Numbered from the stretch's first letter, positions 1-8,609 are shown. The stretch is DNA of 64,000 nt from Arthrobacter alkaliphilus (GCF_021483235.1 NZ_JAKEEC010000004.1:62001-126000); one strand, 5' to 3'. Translations and numbers: made by a program. The notes: a model not told the origin generated them from the letters alone.

Positions 1-74
1 TGATGCTGGACCACTACCAGCAGACAAAGAACCTGCTGGTCAGCTACAACGAAAACAAGCTCGGTTTCTTCTAG
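1..74 (+). CDS. Aldehyde dehydrogenase, C-terminal fragment
   Basis: Only the last 23 codons are inside the window. They read ...QQTKNLLVSYNENKLGFF, which matches the usual C-terminus of NAD-dependent acetaldehyde/aldehyde dehydrogenases of the ExaC/AldA type that use short-chain aldehydes. The stop at 72-74 lies 3 bases before a DUF779 gene, and DUF779 genes commonly follow this dehydrogenase in actinobacteria, which supports the call. The catalytic domain is off the left edge, so substrate range cannot be judged. Confidence 0.7.
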   Translation, partial: MLDHYQQTKNLLVSYNENKLGFF

Positions 75-77
75 GCC

Positions 78-494
78 GTGTCAACTGACCAGCTCGACGC
101 CGCGGTGACGCTGCCCGGGGAGGACTTCTCCCGGGTGGCGCTCACCGCCGCCTCCATCGAACTGCTCCGGAAGTTATGGGAGCAGCACGGTCCGCTCATG
201 TTCCACCAGTCCGGTGGGTGCTGCGACGGTTCTTCCCCCATGTGCTATCCGGCCGGCGAGTTCATCACCGGGGATTCGGACGTTCTGCTCGGGCTTTTCG
301 ACATTGGCGAACCCGCACGGCCGCAGCCTTTGGAGTTCTGGATGTCCCGGGAACAGTTCAACTACTGGTCACACACGCATCTCACGGTGGACGTGGTGGA
401 GGGCCGGGGGAGTGGCTTCTCGGTGGAGTCTCCTGAGGGAAAACGCTTCCTGATCCGTTCCACCCTGATGGATTGGAACGTCCCCAAGCTCTGA
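78..494 (+). CDS. DUF779 domain protein
   Basis: 138 residues from a GTG start 3 bases after the aldehyde dehydrogenase stop, so it is almost certainly cotranscribed with it. The sequence is typical of DUF779: a QSGGCCDGSSPMC stretch near residue 44, a segment around residues 57-75 rich in G and D, and a C-terminal SGFSVESPEGKRFLIRS block. The family is small and cytosolic with conserved cysteines. It has no firmly assigned activity and usually sits beside acetaldehyde dehydrogenases. No Shine-Dalgarno is evident, so translation probably depends on coupling to the upstream gene. Confidence 0.88.
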   Translation: MSTDQLDAAVTLPGEDFSRVALTAASIELLRKLWEQHGPLMFHQSGGCCDGSSPMCYPAGEFITGDSDVLLGLFDIGEPARPQPLEFWMSREQFNYWSHTHLTVDVVEGRGSGFSVESPEGKRFLIRSTLMDWNVPKL

Positions 495-508
495 AGACCG
501 CTCCCGCT

Positions 509-531
509 TTTGTCTCACGATCTGGGACAAA
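509..531. promoter_or_regulatory. Palindromic operator-like site upstream of permease gene
   Basis: An inverted repeat, TTTGTCTCA-N5-TGGGACAAA, with 8 of 9 arm positions paired. It lies 64-86 bp before the GTG start of the amino-acid permease. The size and symmetry suit a dimeric GntR- or IclR-type regulator. No regulator gene is adjacent, so the binding protein is unknown. Confidence 0.5.
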
Positions 532-559
532 TGTGGGAGTCCACGGGCTGGACACTACT

Positions 560-591
560 CTTGATGAGTCTGTTTCTACCACCTCATCAAG
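560..591 (+). promoter_or_regulatory. Perfect 9-bp inverted repeat at start of permease gene
   Basis: CTTGATGAG and CTCATCAAG are separated by 14 bases and end 3 bases before the GTG (595) and 15 before the ATG (607) of the permease. It could be an operator, or an mRNA hairpin occluding initiation. There is no T tract, so a terminator is unlikely. Confidence 0.45.
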
Positions 592-594
592 ATT

Positions 595-2160
595 GTGGAC
601 TCTTCTATGAACCTCTTCCGGACCAAATCGATCGAGCAGTCCATTGCGGACGCCGATGAGCCCGGACGCAAGCTCAAGCGCTCCCTCAGCACCTGGGATC
701 TGATGATCATGGGTGTCGCCGTGGCCGTCGGCGCGGGCATATTCTCTGTGGGCGCCAAGGCCGCTGCGAACTTTGCCGGCCCCGCCGTGACCATCTCCTT
801 CGCCGTCGCAGCCGTCACCTGTGCCTTGGCCATCATGTGCTACGCCGAATTCGCCACCGCGATACCCGTCGCCGGGTCCGCCTACGTCTTCACCTACGCC
901 ACCATGGGTGAGGTCCTAGCCTGGATCATTGGGTGGAACCTCATTCTTGAACTCTTTACCGCGGCGGCAGTCATCGCCAAGTACTGGGGAATCTACCTCA
1001 GCAAAGTGTTCGCGCTCATGGGCGTGGACATGCCGCCGGCGTTGAACATCGGCGGCGTGGATCTCTATTGGGGCGCTTTCCTGATCGTCGCGATCTTCAC
1101 CGTGCTCCTGGTGCTCGGCACCAAGCTCTCTGCACGCGTGGGCAACATCTTCACGCTGATCAAGATCGCCGTGGTGCTCTTCGTGATTGTCGTCGGGTTC
1201 ACCTACGTCAAGTTCTCCAACTACACGCCTTTCGTGCCGTCATCGCAGCCTACCGGCGGCAACGACGGAGCCGATGTCATGAAGCAGTCCTTCTTCGGCT
1301 TCCTCACTGGTGCGGTTCCGGCCCAGTACGGAACGCTGGGCATCTTTGCCGGCGCAGCCTTGGTGTTCTTTGCCTTCATCGGCTTCGATGTGGTTGCCAC
1401 TTCCGCGGAAGAGGTCAAGAACCCCCAGAAGACGCTGCCCCGGGGCATCTTCGGCGGCCTGGCGCTCGTGACGCTGCTGTACATCCTGGTCTCCCTGGCG
1501 TTGACCGGCATGGTGTCCTACACGCAACTGGCCCAGGCCAAGAACCCCACCCTGACCACGGCTTTCGAAGCGGTGGGAAACACCGACGCGGCCAAGGTGA
1601 TTGCCTTTGGTTCCCTGATCGGTTTGACCACCGTCATCATGGTGCTCCTCATGGGCCTGGCCCGCGTGGTCCTCGCCATGAGCCGAGACGGATTGCTTCC
1701 GCGTTCGCTGTCCAAGACCAGTGACAAGCGTTCGACGCCGGTCCGCCTTCAGGTCATCTGCGGTGCTGCCGTGGCCCTCGTGGCCGGCCTGACCAATGTG
1801 GATCTTCTTGAGGAAATGATCAACATCGGCACCCTCTCGGCCTTCGTCATGGTGAGCCTGGGCATCCTGGTCCTCCGCAAGAAGCGCCCGGACCTGAAGC
1901 CGGCTTTCCGGGTTCCGTTCGGCAAGGTGCTTCCCGTGGCCTCGGCCGTCCTGTGCCTCTACCTGATGACCAACCTGGCTGTGGAGACCTGGATCTTCTT
2001 TGCCATCTGGCTGGCAATCGGACTTGCCATCTACTTTGCCTACGGGCAACGCCACTCCCGCCTGAACGAGAAGTTCGCGTCGGCGAAGGCTGCGGTAGCC
2101 GGGAACGACAATATCCCCGCCAAGAGCGGCGACGACGAAGAGAGCCTCAGCAAGGTTTGA
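595..2160 (+). CDS. APC-family amino-acid permease
   Basis: 521 residues, an integral membrane amino-acid transporter of the APC superfamily (cationic amino-acid transporter-like branch). About twelve hydrophobic segments run from residue 37 to 495. TM1 carries the GAGIFSVG motif that forms the unwound substrate-binding helix, and the FFAFIGFDVVATSAEE segment in the middle is characteristic of this branch. The N-terminus is cytosolic and basic; the C-terminal 40 residues are polar. GTG at 595 or ATG at 607 could be the start; neither has a strong ribosome site. Exact substrate is not determinable. Confidence 0.88.
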   Translation: MDSSMNLFRTKSIEQSIADADEPGRKLKRSLSTWDLMIMGVAVAVGAGIFSVGAKAAANFAGPAVTISFAVAAVTCALAIMCYAEFATAIPVAGSAYVFTYATMGEVLAWIIGWNLILELFTAAAVIAKYWGIYLSKVFALMGVDMPPALNIGGVDLYWGAFLIVAIFTVLLVLGTKLSARVGNIFTLIKIAVVLFVIVVGFTYVKFSNYTPFVPSSQPTGGNDGADVMKQSFFGFLTGAVPAQYGTLGIFAGAALVFFAFIGFDVVATSAEEVKNPQKTLPRGIFGGLALVTLLYILVSLALTGMVSYTQLAQAKNPTLTTAFEAVGNTDAAKVIAFGSLIGLTTVIMVLLMGLARVVLAMSRDGLLPRSLSKTSDKRSTPVRLQVICGAAVALVAGLTNVDLLEEMINIGTLSAFVMVSLGILVLRKKRPDLKPAFRVPFGKVLPVASAVLCLYLMTNLAVETWIFFAIWLAIGLAIYFAYGQRHSRLNEKFASAKAAVAGNDNIPAKSGDDEESLSKV

Positions 2161-2187
2161 TCCCGGGCGCAGCGGGCTAACGCTGCG

Positions 2188-2275
2188 GCTGGTTCACGGC
2201 CCTCTTGGGCTGGTTCACGGTCCCCTGCTGGTTCATGGCCCCCTTGGGCTGGTTCATGGCCCCCTTGGGCTGGGA
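2188..2275. repeat. Short tandem repeat, 21-nt unit, about four copies
   Basis: Units beginning GCTGGTTCAYGG and ending CCCTTGG occur at 2188-2208, 2209-2226 (3 bases shorter), 2227-2247 and 2248-2268, then a partial copy. The last two copies are identical. The array lies in the convergent gap between the permease and the DUF2461 gene. It forms no convincing coding frame and has no U-tract hairpin. Confidence 0.8.
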
Positions 2276-2371
2276 CGACGTTCCTCCGGAACGCCACTTC
2301 CCGGCTCGAGGGGGCTTTTCCGTCCCATGTGACCCTTTACGGCGCATCTATCCTTTAGAGCGCCTGTATCC

Positions 2372-3007
2372 TCACGGCGCCGCATGTTCGTTTACCCACT
2401 CCACGAGCGGGCGCAACACCTCCCAACGCTTGGCAATTTCTTCCTTGGCTGAGGGCTGGGACATCCAATCGGGTTCGCCCAAGGTCATACCGGCGGACAA
2501 AGACTTGTGCTTCAGGAGCTCGGCGCGGGGGTGGTCTTTGTCGAAACCGCGGGGCACGGTCTTGAGCTTCTCGCCCTCCACCGCGAAACCTGCCGCGGCG
2601 ATGGAGTCGACGATCTGCTGCAGTTCCTCCCCGCTCGCGGGTGAATCGGTGGCGGCACGGAACCGGGCAATCTGTTCAGGCGTGCGCGAGTGGCATCCAC
2701 CGCCGACCAACAGGCCGTCGGCACTGAGCTGGACGTAGTAGCCCACGCCCTCCTTGTCCGCCGCAAAGGCTCCCTGTGCCGTCTTGTAGGGGGACTTGTC
2801 CTGGGAGAACCGGATATCCCTGTTCGGACGGAACACCTTGCCCGGGCCGAATCGTGGCTCAAGCTCCTTCAGCAAGAGAGTCAATGGCTGCTTCACGGCG
2901 GAGTCGTAGATGTCCTTGTGCTCCTGCCACCATTCGCGGTTGTTGTTCTCTTCGAGTTCGGCATAGAAGGCGATAGCGGCCGCGGGGATCCCGGTAAATG
3001 TGCTCAT
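2372..3007 (-). CDS. DUF2461 (TIGR02453) family protein
   Basis: 211 residues, normal length for the family. The diagnostic N-terminal pattern is visible: FxGxP near residue 5, then LEENNNREWWQEHK around residues 18-31, then FRPNRDIRFSQDKSPYKT near 60-76. The family is cytosolic, widespread in bacteria and fungi, and has no established biochemical function. ATG at 3007 follows a weak purine stretch. It converges on the permease across the short repeat array and stands alone. Confidence 0.88.
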   Translation of the reverse strand: MSTFTGIPAAAIAFYAELEENNNREWWQEHKDIYDSAVKQPLTLLLKELEPRFGPGKVFRPNRDIRFSQDKSPYKTAQGAFAADKEGVGYYVQLSADGLLVGGGCHSRTPEQIARFRAATDSPASGEELQQIVDSIAAAGFAVEGEKLKTVPRGFDKDHPRAELLKHKSLSAGMTLGEPDWMSQPSAKEEIAKRWEVLRPLVEWVNEHAAP

Positions 3008-3132
3008 GTAAGGATCCTATGAACCGCGATGCCGGGCTAGCCAGAGCCAAAGTCGGCTATGTGGAAAACCCTCCGGCAAACCCACTCCGGAAAACCTCCG
3101 CAAACCCGTTGAATCCGAATGCGCGTTAAAAA

Positions 3133-3168
3133 CGACCCCGCCGCGGAGATTCCGCAGCGGGGTCGCTT
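3133..3168 (-). terminator. Hairpin terminator of the fur-catalase operon
   Basis: GACCCCGCcgcgga-gattccGCAGCGGGGTC forms a strong GC stem just 3' of the catalase stop at 3184. Reading leftward it is followed by a T-rich stretch (complement of the AAAAA at 3127-3131), as expected for an intrinsic terminator of this leftward operon. Confidence 0.75.
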
Positions 3169-3183
3169 TGTTGGTGGACGCTA

Positions 3184-4668
3184 TTACAGCTTGTTGGCTG
3201 CCTCTGCAGCCGGCTCGCCTTCGCCTGCACCGAGGTTGGCGCGGAGCTTCGCGCCGAGTTCGGCGTCGACGTTGGTCCAGTACTGGATCGCGCGTTCCCT
3301 GATGCCCGGGCTCTTGACGCCACCCACAGCACCGGTGATGGTGTCCAGGAAGCGGGCCTTGGCGGCGTCGTCGTAAACCTCGCGGTACAGCGCACCGGCC
3401 TGGACGAAGTCGCTGTCCTCGGCGTGCAGGGAGTGTGCGGAGAGCGTCAGCTCGCCGTCGTTCTCCCAGCCACCGGCCGGGTTCTGCGGCTCAACGGCAG
3501 CCGGGCCGCCCACCGAGTTCGGCGCGTACACCGGAACCGACGGGGCGTTGAACAGGTAGCGTCCGGCGCCGTCCTGGCTGTAGTTGTTGACCTGGTTCTT
3601 CGGCTGGTTCACCGGGATCTGGGCGTGGTTGGTGCCCACACGGTAGCGGTGTGCGTCAGCGTAGGAGAAGATGCGGGCCTGCAGCATCTTGTCCGGGGAG
3701 GCGGCGATGCCCGGCACGAAGTTCGACGGCGCGAAGGTGGCCTGCTCGATCTGCGCGAAGTAGTTCTCCGGGTTCTTGTTCAGCTCCATGGTTCCCACGT
3801 GGATCAGCGGGTAGTCCGCGTGCGGCCACACCTTGGTGAGGTCGAACGGGTTGAAGCGGTACGTCTTGGCGTCCTCGTAGGGCATGACCTGGACGTGCAG
3901 TTCCCAGGACGGGAAGTTGCCGGCGGCAATGTTTTCCTGGAGGTCGCGGATGTAGAAGTCAGCGTCGGAGCCGGCCAGTTCTTCAGCCCGGTCAGCGGTG
4001 ATCGACTTGACGCCCTGGTTGGACTTGAAGTGGTACTTGACCCAGAAGCGCTCGCCCTCGGCGTTGATCCACTGGTAAGTGTGCGAGCCGTAGCCCTGCA
4101 TTTCACGCCAGGAAGCCGGCAGGCCACGGTCGCCCATGAGCCAGGTGACCTGGTGCGCGGACTCGGGGGAGAGGGTCCAGAAGTCCCACTGCATGTCGGC
4201 GTCGCGCAGGTGGGTGCCTGGGAGGCGCTTCTGGGAGTGGATGAAGTCAGGGAACTTGATGCCGTCGCGGATGAAGAACACCGGGGTGTTGTTGCCGACG
4301 AGGTCGTAGTTGCCCTCGGAAGTGTAGAACTTGACTGCGAAACCGCGCGGGTCGCGCCATGTGTCAGGGGAGCCGTTCTCGCCAGCGACGGAGGAGAAGC
4401 GGATGAGCATGTCCGTCTCAACACCGGGCTGGAACAGGGCAGCCTTCGTGTACTTGGAAACGTCCGAGGACGTCTTGAAGGTACCGAACGCGCCGCCGCC
4501 CTTGGCGTGGACAACACGCTCCGGGACGCGCTCGCGGTTGAACTGGGCGAGCTTTTCCACCAGGTAGTGGTCGGTCAGGATGATGGCACCATCGGCACCG
4601 ACGGACTTGGAATGCGCGTCCGAGGTGACTGGGGCGCCCGACTGGGTGGTCGAGATGTTCGCGGTCAT
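3184..4668 (-). CDS. katA: Monofunctional heme catalase
   Basis: 494 residues, the size of a small-subunit (clade 3) catalase, which disproportionates hydrogen peroxide in the cytosol. The essential distal histidine is H54 in [12 protein letters not shown]. The distal asparagine lies in the [15 protein letters not shown] segment, and the proximal heme-ligand tyrosine is in [30 protein letters not shown] is also classic. It is the second gene of an operon, 7 bases after the Fur-family gene on the same strand. That arrangement resembles furA-katG and catR-catA in other actinobacteria and predicts peroxide or metal-responsive expression. Confidence 0.97.
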   Translation of the reverse strand: MTANISTTQSGAPVTSDAHSKSVGADGAIILTDHYLVEKLAQFNRERVPERVVHAKGGGAFGTFKTSSDVSKYTKAALFQPGVETDMLIRFSSVAGENGSPDTWRDPRGFAVKFYTSEGNYDLVGNNTPVFFIRDGIKFPDFIHSQKRLPGTHLRDADMQWDFWTLSPESAHQVTWLMGDRGLPASWREMQGYGSHTYQWINAEGERFWVKYHFKSNQGVKSITADRAEELAGSDADFYIRDLQENIAAGNFPSWELHVQVMPYEDAKTYRFNPFDLTKVWPHADYPLIHVGTMELNKNPENYFAQIEQATFAPSNFVPGIAASPDKMLQARIFSYADAHRYRVGTNHAQIPVNQPKNQVNNYSQDGAGRYLFNAPSVPVYAPNSVGGPAAVEPQNPAGGWENDGELTLSAHSLHAEDSDFVQAGALYREVYDDAAKARFLDTITGAVGGVKSPGIRERAIQYWTNVDAELGAKLRANLGAGEGEPAAEAANKL

Positions 4669-4675
4669 CGTTCTC

Positions 4676-5155
4676 CTATTTCGTGGTTACTTGCGTTTGA
4701 GTAGGAAGCTGTTGTTTGGCCTGGCAGTCCTGGCAGATGCCTTGATACAGGACGTCTGCGATCTGGATGGTCATGGGTTTGGAGTCCTCATCCCAGTGCG
4801 GGGTGAGGCACGGCGCATGGCCTACGGCGCAGTCGACATCCTCCACCCGGCCGCAACTGATGCAGACTGCGTGGTGGTGGTTGTCGCCCACCCGGGTCTC
4901 GTACAGCGCGGGAGAGTGGGGCGGCTCGAACCGTCGCAGCATCTGCAGGTCCGTGAGGTCGCTCAGCACCACGTAAACAGACTGCGCAGTCAGTTCCGGA
5001 AGATCCTTGCGGGCGGCGGCCAGGATGCCTTCGGCCGGGGAATGTGGATTGTGCTGAACGGCCGCGAGGACCGCAAGGCGCTGCTTGGTCACGCGGCGTC
5101 CGTGGGAATGCAGGGCGGAAGCCCACGCTTCCTGCTCTGCCATGTGATCTGCCAT
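4676..5155 (-). CDS. Fur-family metalloregulator (peroxide/iron type)
   Basis: 159 residues. The N-terminal winged helix ([27 protein letters not shown]...) is followed by a dimerisation domain carrying the metal-site signature [19 protein letters not shown], and a C-terminal CQDCQ that suits a structural zinc site. It heads a leftward operon with catalase, so it is the probable repressor of catalase and of itself, in the manner of CatR/FurA/PerR. A 23-bp Fur-type palindrome sits 17 bp upstream of its ATG. Whether it senses iron, manganese or peroxide oxidation cannot be read from the sequence. Confidence 0.93.
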   Translation of the reverse strand: MADHMAEQEAWASALHSHGRRVTKQRLAVLAAVQHNPHSPAEGILAAARKDLPELTAQSVYVVLSDLTDLQMLRRFEPPHSPALYETRVGDNHHHAVCISCGRVEDVDCAVGHAPCLTPHWDEDSKPMTIQIADVLYQGICQDCQAKQQLPTQTQVTTK

Positions 5156-5171
5156 ACGCCCATTGAAGCAC

Positions 5172-5194
5172 TTATTATGAGTACTTCACAATAA
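5172..5194 (-). promoter_or_regulatory. Fur/PerR-type operator of the fur-catalase operon
   Basis: An AT-rich inverted repeat in GC-rich surroundings: TTATTATGA-N5-TCACAATAA, with 8 of 9 arm positions paired. Its edge is 17 bp from the fur start codon, where it would overlap the promoter. Size and composition match Fur-superfamily operators. Confidence 0.75.
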
Positions 5195-5210
5195 GGTGAG
5201 GCTAACTTCG
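5192..5210. promoter_or_regulatory. IdeR/DtxR-like iron box
   Basis: TAAGGTGAGGCTAACTTCG matches 14 of 19 positions of the IdeR/DtxR consensus TTAGGTTAGSCTAACCTAA, including the core AGG-AGGCTAAC. It overlaps the last bases of the Fur-type palindrome. It could serve the leftward fur-katA operon, the rightward MFS gene, or both. Confidence 0.55.
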
Positions 5211-5243
5211 GATGAACGCGCCGACGGCGGGCCGGCTCGGTGA

Positions 5244-5381
5244 GCGACGGCGCCCCGGACCCGGTCGCGACGGCGCCCCGGACCCGGTCGCGACGGCGCC
5301 CCGGACCCGGTCGCGACGGCGCCCCGGACCCGGTCGCGACGGCGCCCCGGACCCGGTCGCGACGGCGCCCCGGACCCGGTC
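5244..5381. repeat. Six perfect 23-nt tandem repeats
   Basis: The unit starts GCGACGGCGCCCCGG and ends ACCCGGTC. Six identical copies run head to tail (5244, 5267, 5290, 5313, 5336, 5359), followed by two degenerate partial copies to about 5420. The unit is not a multiple of three, so the open frames across it are an artefact. The array lies between the regulatory boxes upstream of fur and the start of the MFS gene. Confidence 0.95.
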
Positions 5382-5463
5382 GCGACGGCGGACCCCCCCC
5401 GGGCGCGACGGCGGGCCCGCGGCGCATCCGGAGCGCAGGCGGGTTGGTGGGTAGGGTTGGACG

Positions 5464-6735
5464 GTGGCAAAACTCCTGGCTGACCTGACCCCGCTTCGCG
5501 AAAGCCCCGCATTCCGTCGCCTGTGGCTCGGGTCTTCGGTGTCGATGGTGGGATCCCAGCTGACCGTTGTTGCCGTGAGCCTTGAGGTCTACAGCATCAC
5601 CCAACAGAGCCTCTACGTGGGCCTGCTCAGCATCTTTGCCCTGGTTCCGCTGGTGATTGCGGGGTTGTTCGGCGGAGCCCTTTCGGACGCCTACGACCGG
5701 CGGAAAGTCGCAATTTTCGCCTCCCTGGTCCTGTGGGCATGCAGCGTGGGACTGGCGCTCCAAGCATGGTTCCAGCTGAACAACGTTTGGATCCTGTTCA
5801 TCCTCGTCGCGATCCAGAGCGGCGCGCAGGGCATCAACGGACCGGCGCGGAGCGCCATCATTCCCTTGCTGGTCCGGAAAGAACTGCTGCCTGCCGCCAA
5901 TGCGTTGAGCATGCTCAACATGGGCATTTCGATGACGGCAGGCCCCCTGCTGGCCGGCGTGCTGGTTGCGTCGAGCGGCTTCGGCTGGACCTACACGATC
6001 GATGCCGTCAGCTTCGCATTCGCACTGTGGAGCCTGTTCACGCTCCCTGCCCTTCCCGCGGCCGAGAATGCGTCGGCACCCGGGCTCCGCTCCGTCGTCG
6101 AGGGCTTCCGCTTCCTCGGCACCCGGCCGAACCTCCGCATGACGTTCATCATCGACCTCATCGCGATGATCTGTGCCCAGCCGCGCGCCCTCATGCCGGC
6201 AATCGGAGCCACGATGATCGGGGGCGGTGACACCACCGTGGGTGTGCTGCTAGCCGCCGTGGCCGTCGGCGCCTTCCTGGCCGGACTGTTCTCCGGGCCT
6301 CTTGGGCGGGTGCGGCGCCAAGGCACTGCGGTGGTGTGGTCCGTGGCCGGGTGGGGCTTCTCCATAGGGGCCTTCGGGCTTGTGGTGGTCCTGGCCGGAG
6401 ACGCAGGGCGCGGCGGCGTCACGCCCTGGATCATCCCCGCGGCGATGTGTTGTGCGCTTGCCGGGATTTCCGATTCCGTCAGCGCCGTTTTCCGCACCAC
6501 CATCCTGCAATCCGCCACTCCGGACCACATGCGGGGACGGTTGCAAGGCGTGTTCATCGTGGTGGTCGCGGGCGGTCCGCGCGTAGGGGACATGCTCGCC
6601 GGTGGCGTCACCAAGGTCCTCAGCGAAGGCTGGGTCCTGCTCCTCGGCGGCGTGCTGTGCGCGGTGCTTGCGTGGCTCGTGGCGCGGGCGCAGCGCGGTT
6701 TCCTCAGCTACGATTCGCTCCATCCCGTGCCGTAG
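5464..6735 (+). CDS. MFS transporter, EntS-like (MFS_3) family
   Basis: 423 residues with about twelve membrane segments. The N-terminal PAFRRLWLGSSVSMVGSQLTVVA and the loop GALSDAYDRRKV (the MFS motif A region) are typical of the EntS/MFS_3 group, which exports siderophores and drugs. The GTG start at 5464 is preceded by GGGTTGGACG. An IdeR-like box lies about 255 bp upstream, which would fit iron control, but the six-copy repeat intervenes and a siderophore cluster is not present here. Substrate is therefore open. Confidence 0.88.
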   Translation: MAKLLADLTPLRESPAFRRLWLGSSVSMVGSQLTVVAVSLEVYSITQQSLYVGLLSIFALVPLVIAGLFGGALSDAYDRRKVAIFASLVLWACSVGLALQAWFQLNNVWILFILVAIQSGAQGINGPARSAIIPLLVRKELLPAANALSMLNMGISMTAGPLLAGVLVASSGFGWTYTIDAVSFAFALWSLFTLPALPAAENASAPGLRSVVEGFRFLGTRPNLRMTFIIDLIAMICAQPRALMPAIGATMIGGGDTTVGVLLAAVAVGAFLAGLFSGPLGRVRRQGTAVVWSVAGWGFSIGAFGLVVVLAGDAGRGGVTPWIIPAAMCCALAGISDSVSAVFRTTILQSATPDHMRGRLQGVFIVVVAGGPRVGDMLAGGVTKVLSEGWVLLLGGVLCAVLAWLVARAQRGFLSYDSLHPVP

Positions 6736-6821
6736 ACGCAGGTTAGCCGGGCAGGAACGTCCGGGCCGCCGTCGGCGTTAATCGGAACAGAACCAAAACC
6801 GGACCGCAAGAAAGTAGTGAA

Positions 6822-7691
6822 GTGCATAATCATCACAATGGCCTGAAGACCGCAGCGCTGTTCGGTGTGCTCTGGGCGGTGCTGCTGGGACTCGGTGCCG
6901 TGATCGGTGTTGGCACCCGCAGTGCGTCGCCCATCTGGATCATGGCGCTGATCGGCGTCGGCACAACGGCTTATGGATATTGGAACAGCGACAAGATTGC
7001 CATCCGTTCCATGGGCGCGTACTCGGTTTCGGAAGCGGAAGCTCCGCAGCTCTACCAAATCGTCCGGGAGCTCTCCGTGCGGGCGAACCAGCCCATGCCG
7101 CGGATCTACATCTCGCCCACCATGACCCCGAACGCCTTCGCCACGGGACGCAATCCGAAGAACGCCGCTGTGTGCTGCACGGTAGGCATCTTGAACTTGC
7201 TCGACGCGCGCGAGCTCCGCGGCGTCCTCGGGCACGAACTCATGCACGTCTACAACCGCGACATCCTCACCTCGTCCGTCGCGGCCGCCGTCGCCGGCGT
7301 CATTACTTCGGTGGGCCAGATGCTGCTGTTCTTCGGCGGCGGGGACCGGCGGAACGCCAACCCGGTTGCCATGATCGCCATGGCGCTCCTCGCGCCGTTT
7401 GCCGCGTCGCTGATCCAGCTCGCCATTTCCCGCACCAGGGAGTACGACGCCGACCACGACGGCGCGGAGCTCACCGGCGATCCGCTGGCGCTCGCCTCAG
7501 CCCTCCGCAGGATCGAAGCCGGCGTGAAGCAGGTGCCGCTGCCACAGGATCAGCGTCTCGTGAATACTTCGCACCTCATGATTGCCAACCCGTTCCGCGG
7601 CGGTGCCATGACCAAGCTGTTCGCTACCCACCCGCCCATGCGTGAGCGCATCGAACGCCTTGAGCGGATGGCCGGCCGACCGCTTTCCTAG
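6822..7691 (+). CDS. htpX: Zinc metalloprotease HtpX (M48)
   Basis: 289 residues, the normal length of HtpX, a membrane-bound stress protease that degrades misfolded membrane proteins. Two N-terminal membrane segments lie at about residues 9-27 and 31-46. The zinc motif HELMH is at 138-142 and the third ligand is E207 in REYDADHDGAEL. Two further hydrophobic segments lie between these motifs. ATHPPMRERIERL near the C-terminus is typical of HtpX. The start is a GTG preceded by AAGAAAG. It stands alone. Confidence 0.95.
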   Translation: MHNHHNGLKTAALFGVLWAVLLGLGAVIGVGTRSASPIWIMALIGVGTTAYGYWNSDKIAIRSMGAYSVSEAEAPQLYQIVRELSVRANQPMPRIYISPTMTPNAFATGRNPKNAAVCCTVGILNLLDARELRGVLGHELMHVYNRDILTSSVAAAVAGVITSVGQMLLFFGGGDRRNANPVAMIAMALLAPFAASLIQLAISRTREYDADHDGAELTGDPLALASALRRIEAGVKQVPLPQDQRLVNTSHLMIANPFRGGAMTKLFATHPPMRERIERLERMAGRPLS

Positions 7692-7855
7692 CCTTGGCCG
7701 TTCCGGCTGTCACGTGCTGCAACCTTTCGGATAGGGCGAATAGGCGCGGTGGCGGAATCCCGGGGTTTTCGGCAGGCCTCGACTCCAAAAAGTTGCCTGG
7801 CGTGACGCGCCCCGCCGTCGTACTTCCCGCAGCCTTGGCCGCAGGGGTTGCCTTC

Positions 7856-8284
7856 CTAGTCCTCCAGCCGGGATTTGGTGAGGGTCCAGGTGTTCGTTCC
7901 GTTCTCGCGCCGGAAGGACACCGTGGTGACGAGCGCGTCGATGAGCGCAAGCCCGCGGCCGGACTCGGCGCCTGCATCCGGCATCGCTGAGCTGGCCTCG
8001 AGTGCTCCGGGGTTCGCTGCCCCGAAAGCGCTGACCCGGGCCTCCAGGCTGCCGGCGGTCACGACGATGTCCACCTCGATTTCGACGGGCCTGGCGGTCT
8101 CCGGGACGGAGTGCTGGATGACATTGCTGGCTGCCTCAATCACGGCCGTGGCGAATGTCATCCGGTCCAGCTCCGGCACGAACGGAGCGTCCTCCCAGAC
8201 GGCGTCGAGTTCGCTGTGCACAACCTCGATTGCCTCCGGGAGGGCCGGCTGGCGGAGCGTCCGCCGGGCCAGGATCTCAGTCAT
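7856..8284 (-). CDS. RsbW-like anti-sigma/serine kinase ATPase (HATPase_c_2)
   Basis: 142 residues. An N box reads FATAVIEAASNVIQHS around residue 44-59 and a glycine box SGRGLALIDALV near 107-118, as in GHKL ATPases of the RsbW/SpoIIAB type. Such proteins phosphorylate a partner STAS protein and bind a sigma factor or another target. It is the last gene of a four-gene leftward block and overlaps the STAS gene by 8 bases, implying paired synthesis. No sigma factor gene is nearby, so the controlled target may be something other than a sigma factor. Confidence 0.85.
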   Translation of the reverse strand: MTEILARRTLRQPALPEAIEVVHSELDAVWEDAPFVPELDRMTFATAVIEAASNVIQHSVPETARPVEIEVDIVVTAGSLEARVSAFGAANPGALEASSAMPDAGAESGRGLALIDALVTTVSFRRENGTNTWTLTKSRLED

Positions 8285-8609
8285 TCGCGAAGGCTTCGGC
8301 GGCGGTGGGATAAGACATCAGGACCTTGTCGATGCTGGTCAGGCCGAGGACCATCTGGACCTGGGGCTGCACCTGGGCAATCCGCAGGTCGCCGCCGGCC
8401 TGGCGGGCGGCCTTCAGGCAACCGATCAGGGCCCCGAGGCCAGAGGAATCCATGAAGGACGTCTCCTGGAGGTTGACCACAATCCGGTTGGTTCCCGCGG
8501 CGACTACTTCGGCAACCATGTCCCGAAGCTTCGGCGCGGACACCATGTTCAGCCGACCCTCAGCGGTGATCTCAGCGTAGTGGTCTTTGACTTCATAGCT
8601 CAGGTCCAC
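8277..8609 (-). CDS. STAS-domain anti-sigma factor antagonist (RsbV-like)
   Basis: 110 residues from a GTG at 8609 preceded by GAAAGGA, which is better than the longer in-frame start inside the glycosyltransferase. It is a single STAS domain. The FMDSSGLGALIG motif at about residues 52-62 holds the serine normally phosphorylated by an RsbW-type kinase and dephosphorylated by a SpoIIE/RsbU-type phosphatase. Both of those enzymes are encoded in the same block. Its 5' end overlaps the glycosyltransferase 3' end by 17 bases and its 3' end overlaps the kinase by 8. Confidence 0.9.
   Translation of the reverse strand: MDLSYEVKDHYAEITAEGRLNMVSAPKLRDMVAEVVAAGTNRIVVNLQETSFMDSSGLGALIGCLKAARQAGGDLRIAQVQPQVQMVLGLTSIDKVLMSYPTAAEAFAND

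Noticed and set aside
3424..4704. 426-codon plus-strand frame opposite catalase
   Set aside because: Antisense shadow of a highly biased high-GC gene; no domain or ribosome site.
5212..5763. Open frames across the 23-nt repeat array
   Set aside because: Frames consist of repeated Pro/Arg/Asp residues from the repeat itself, and the unit length is not a multiple of three.
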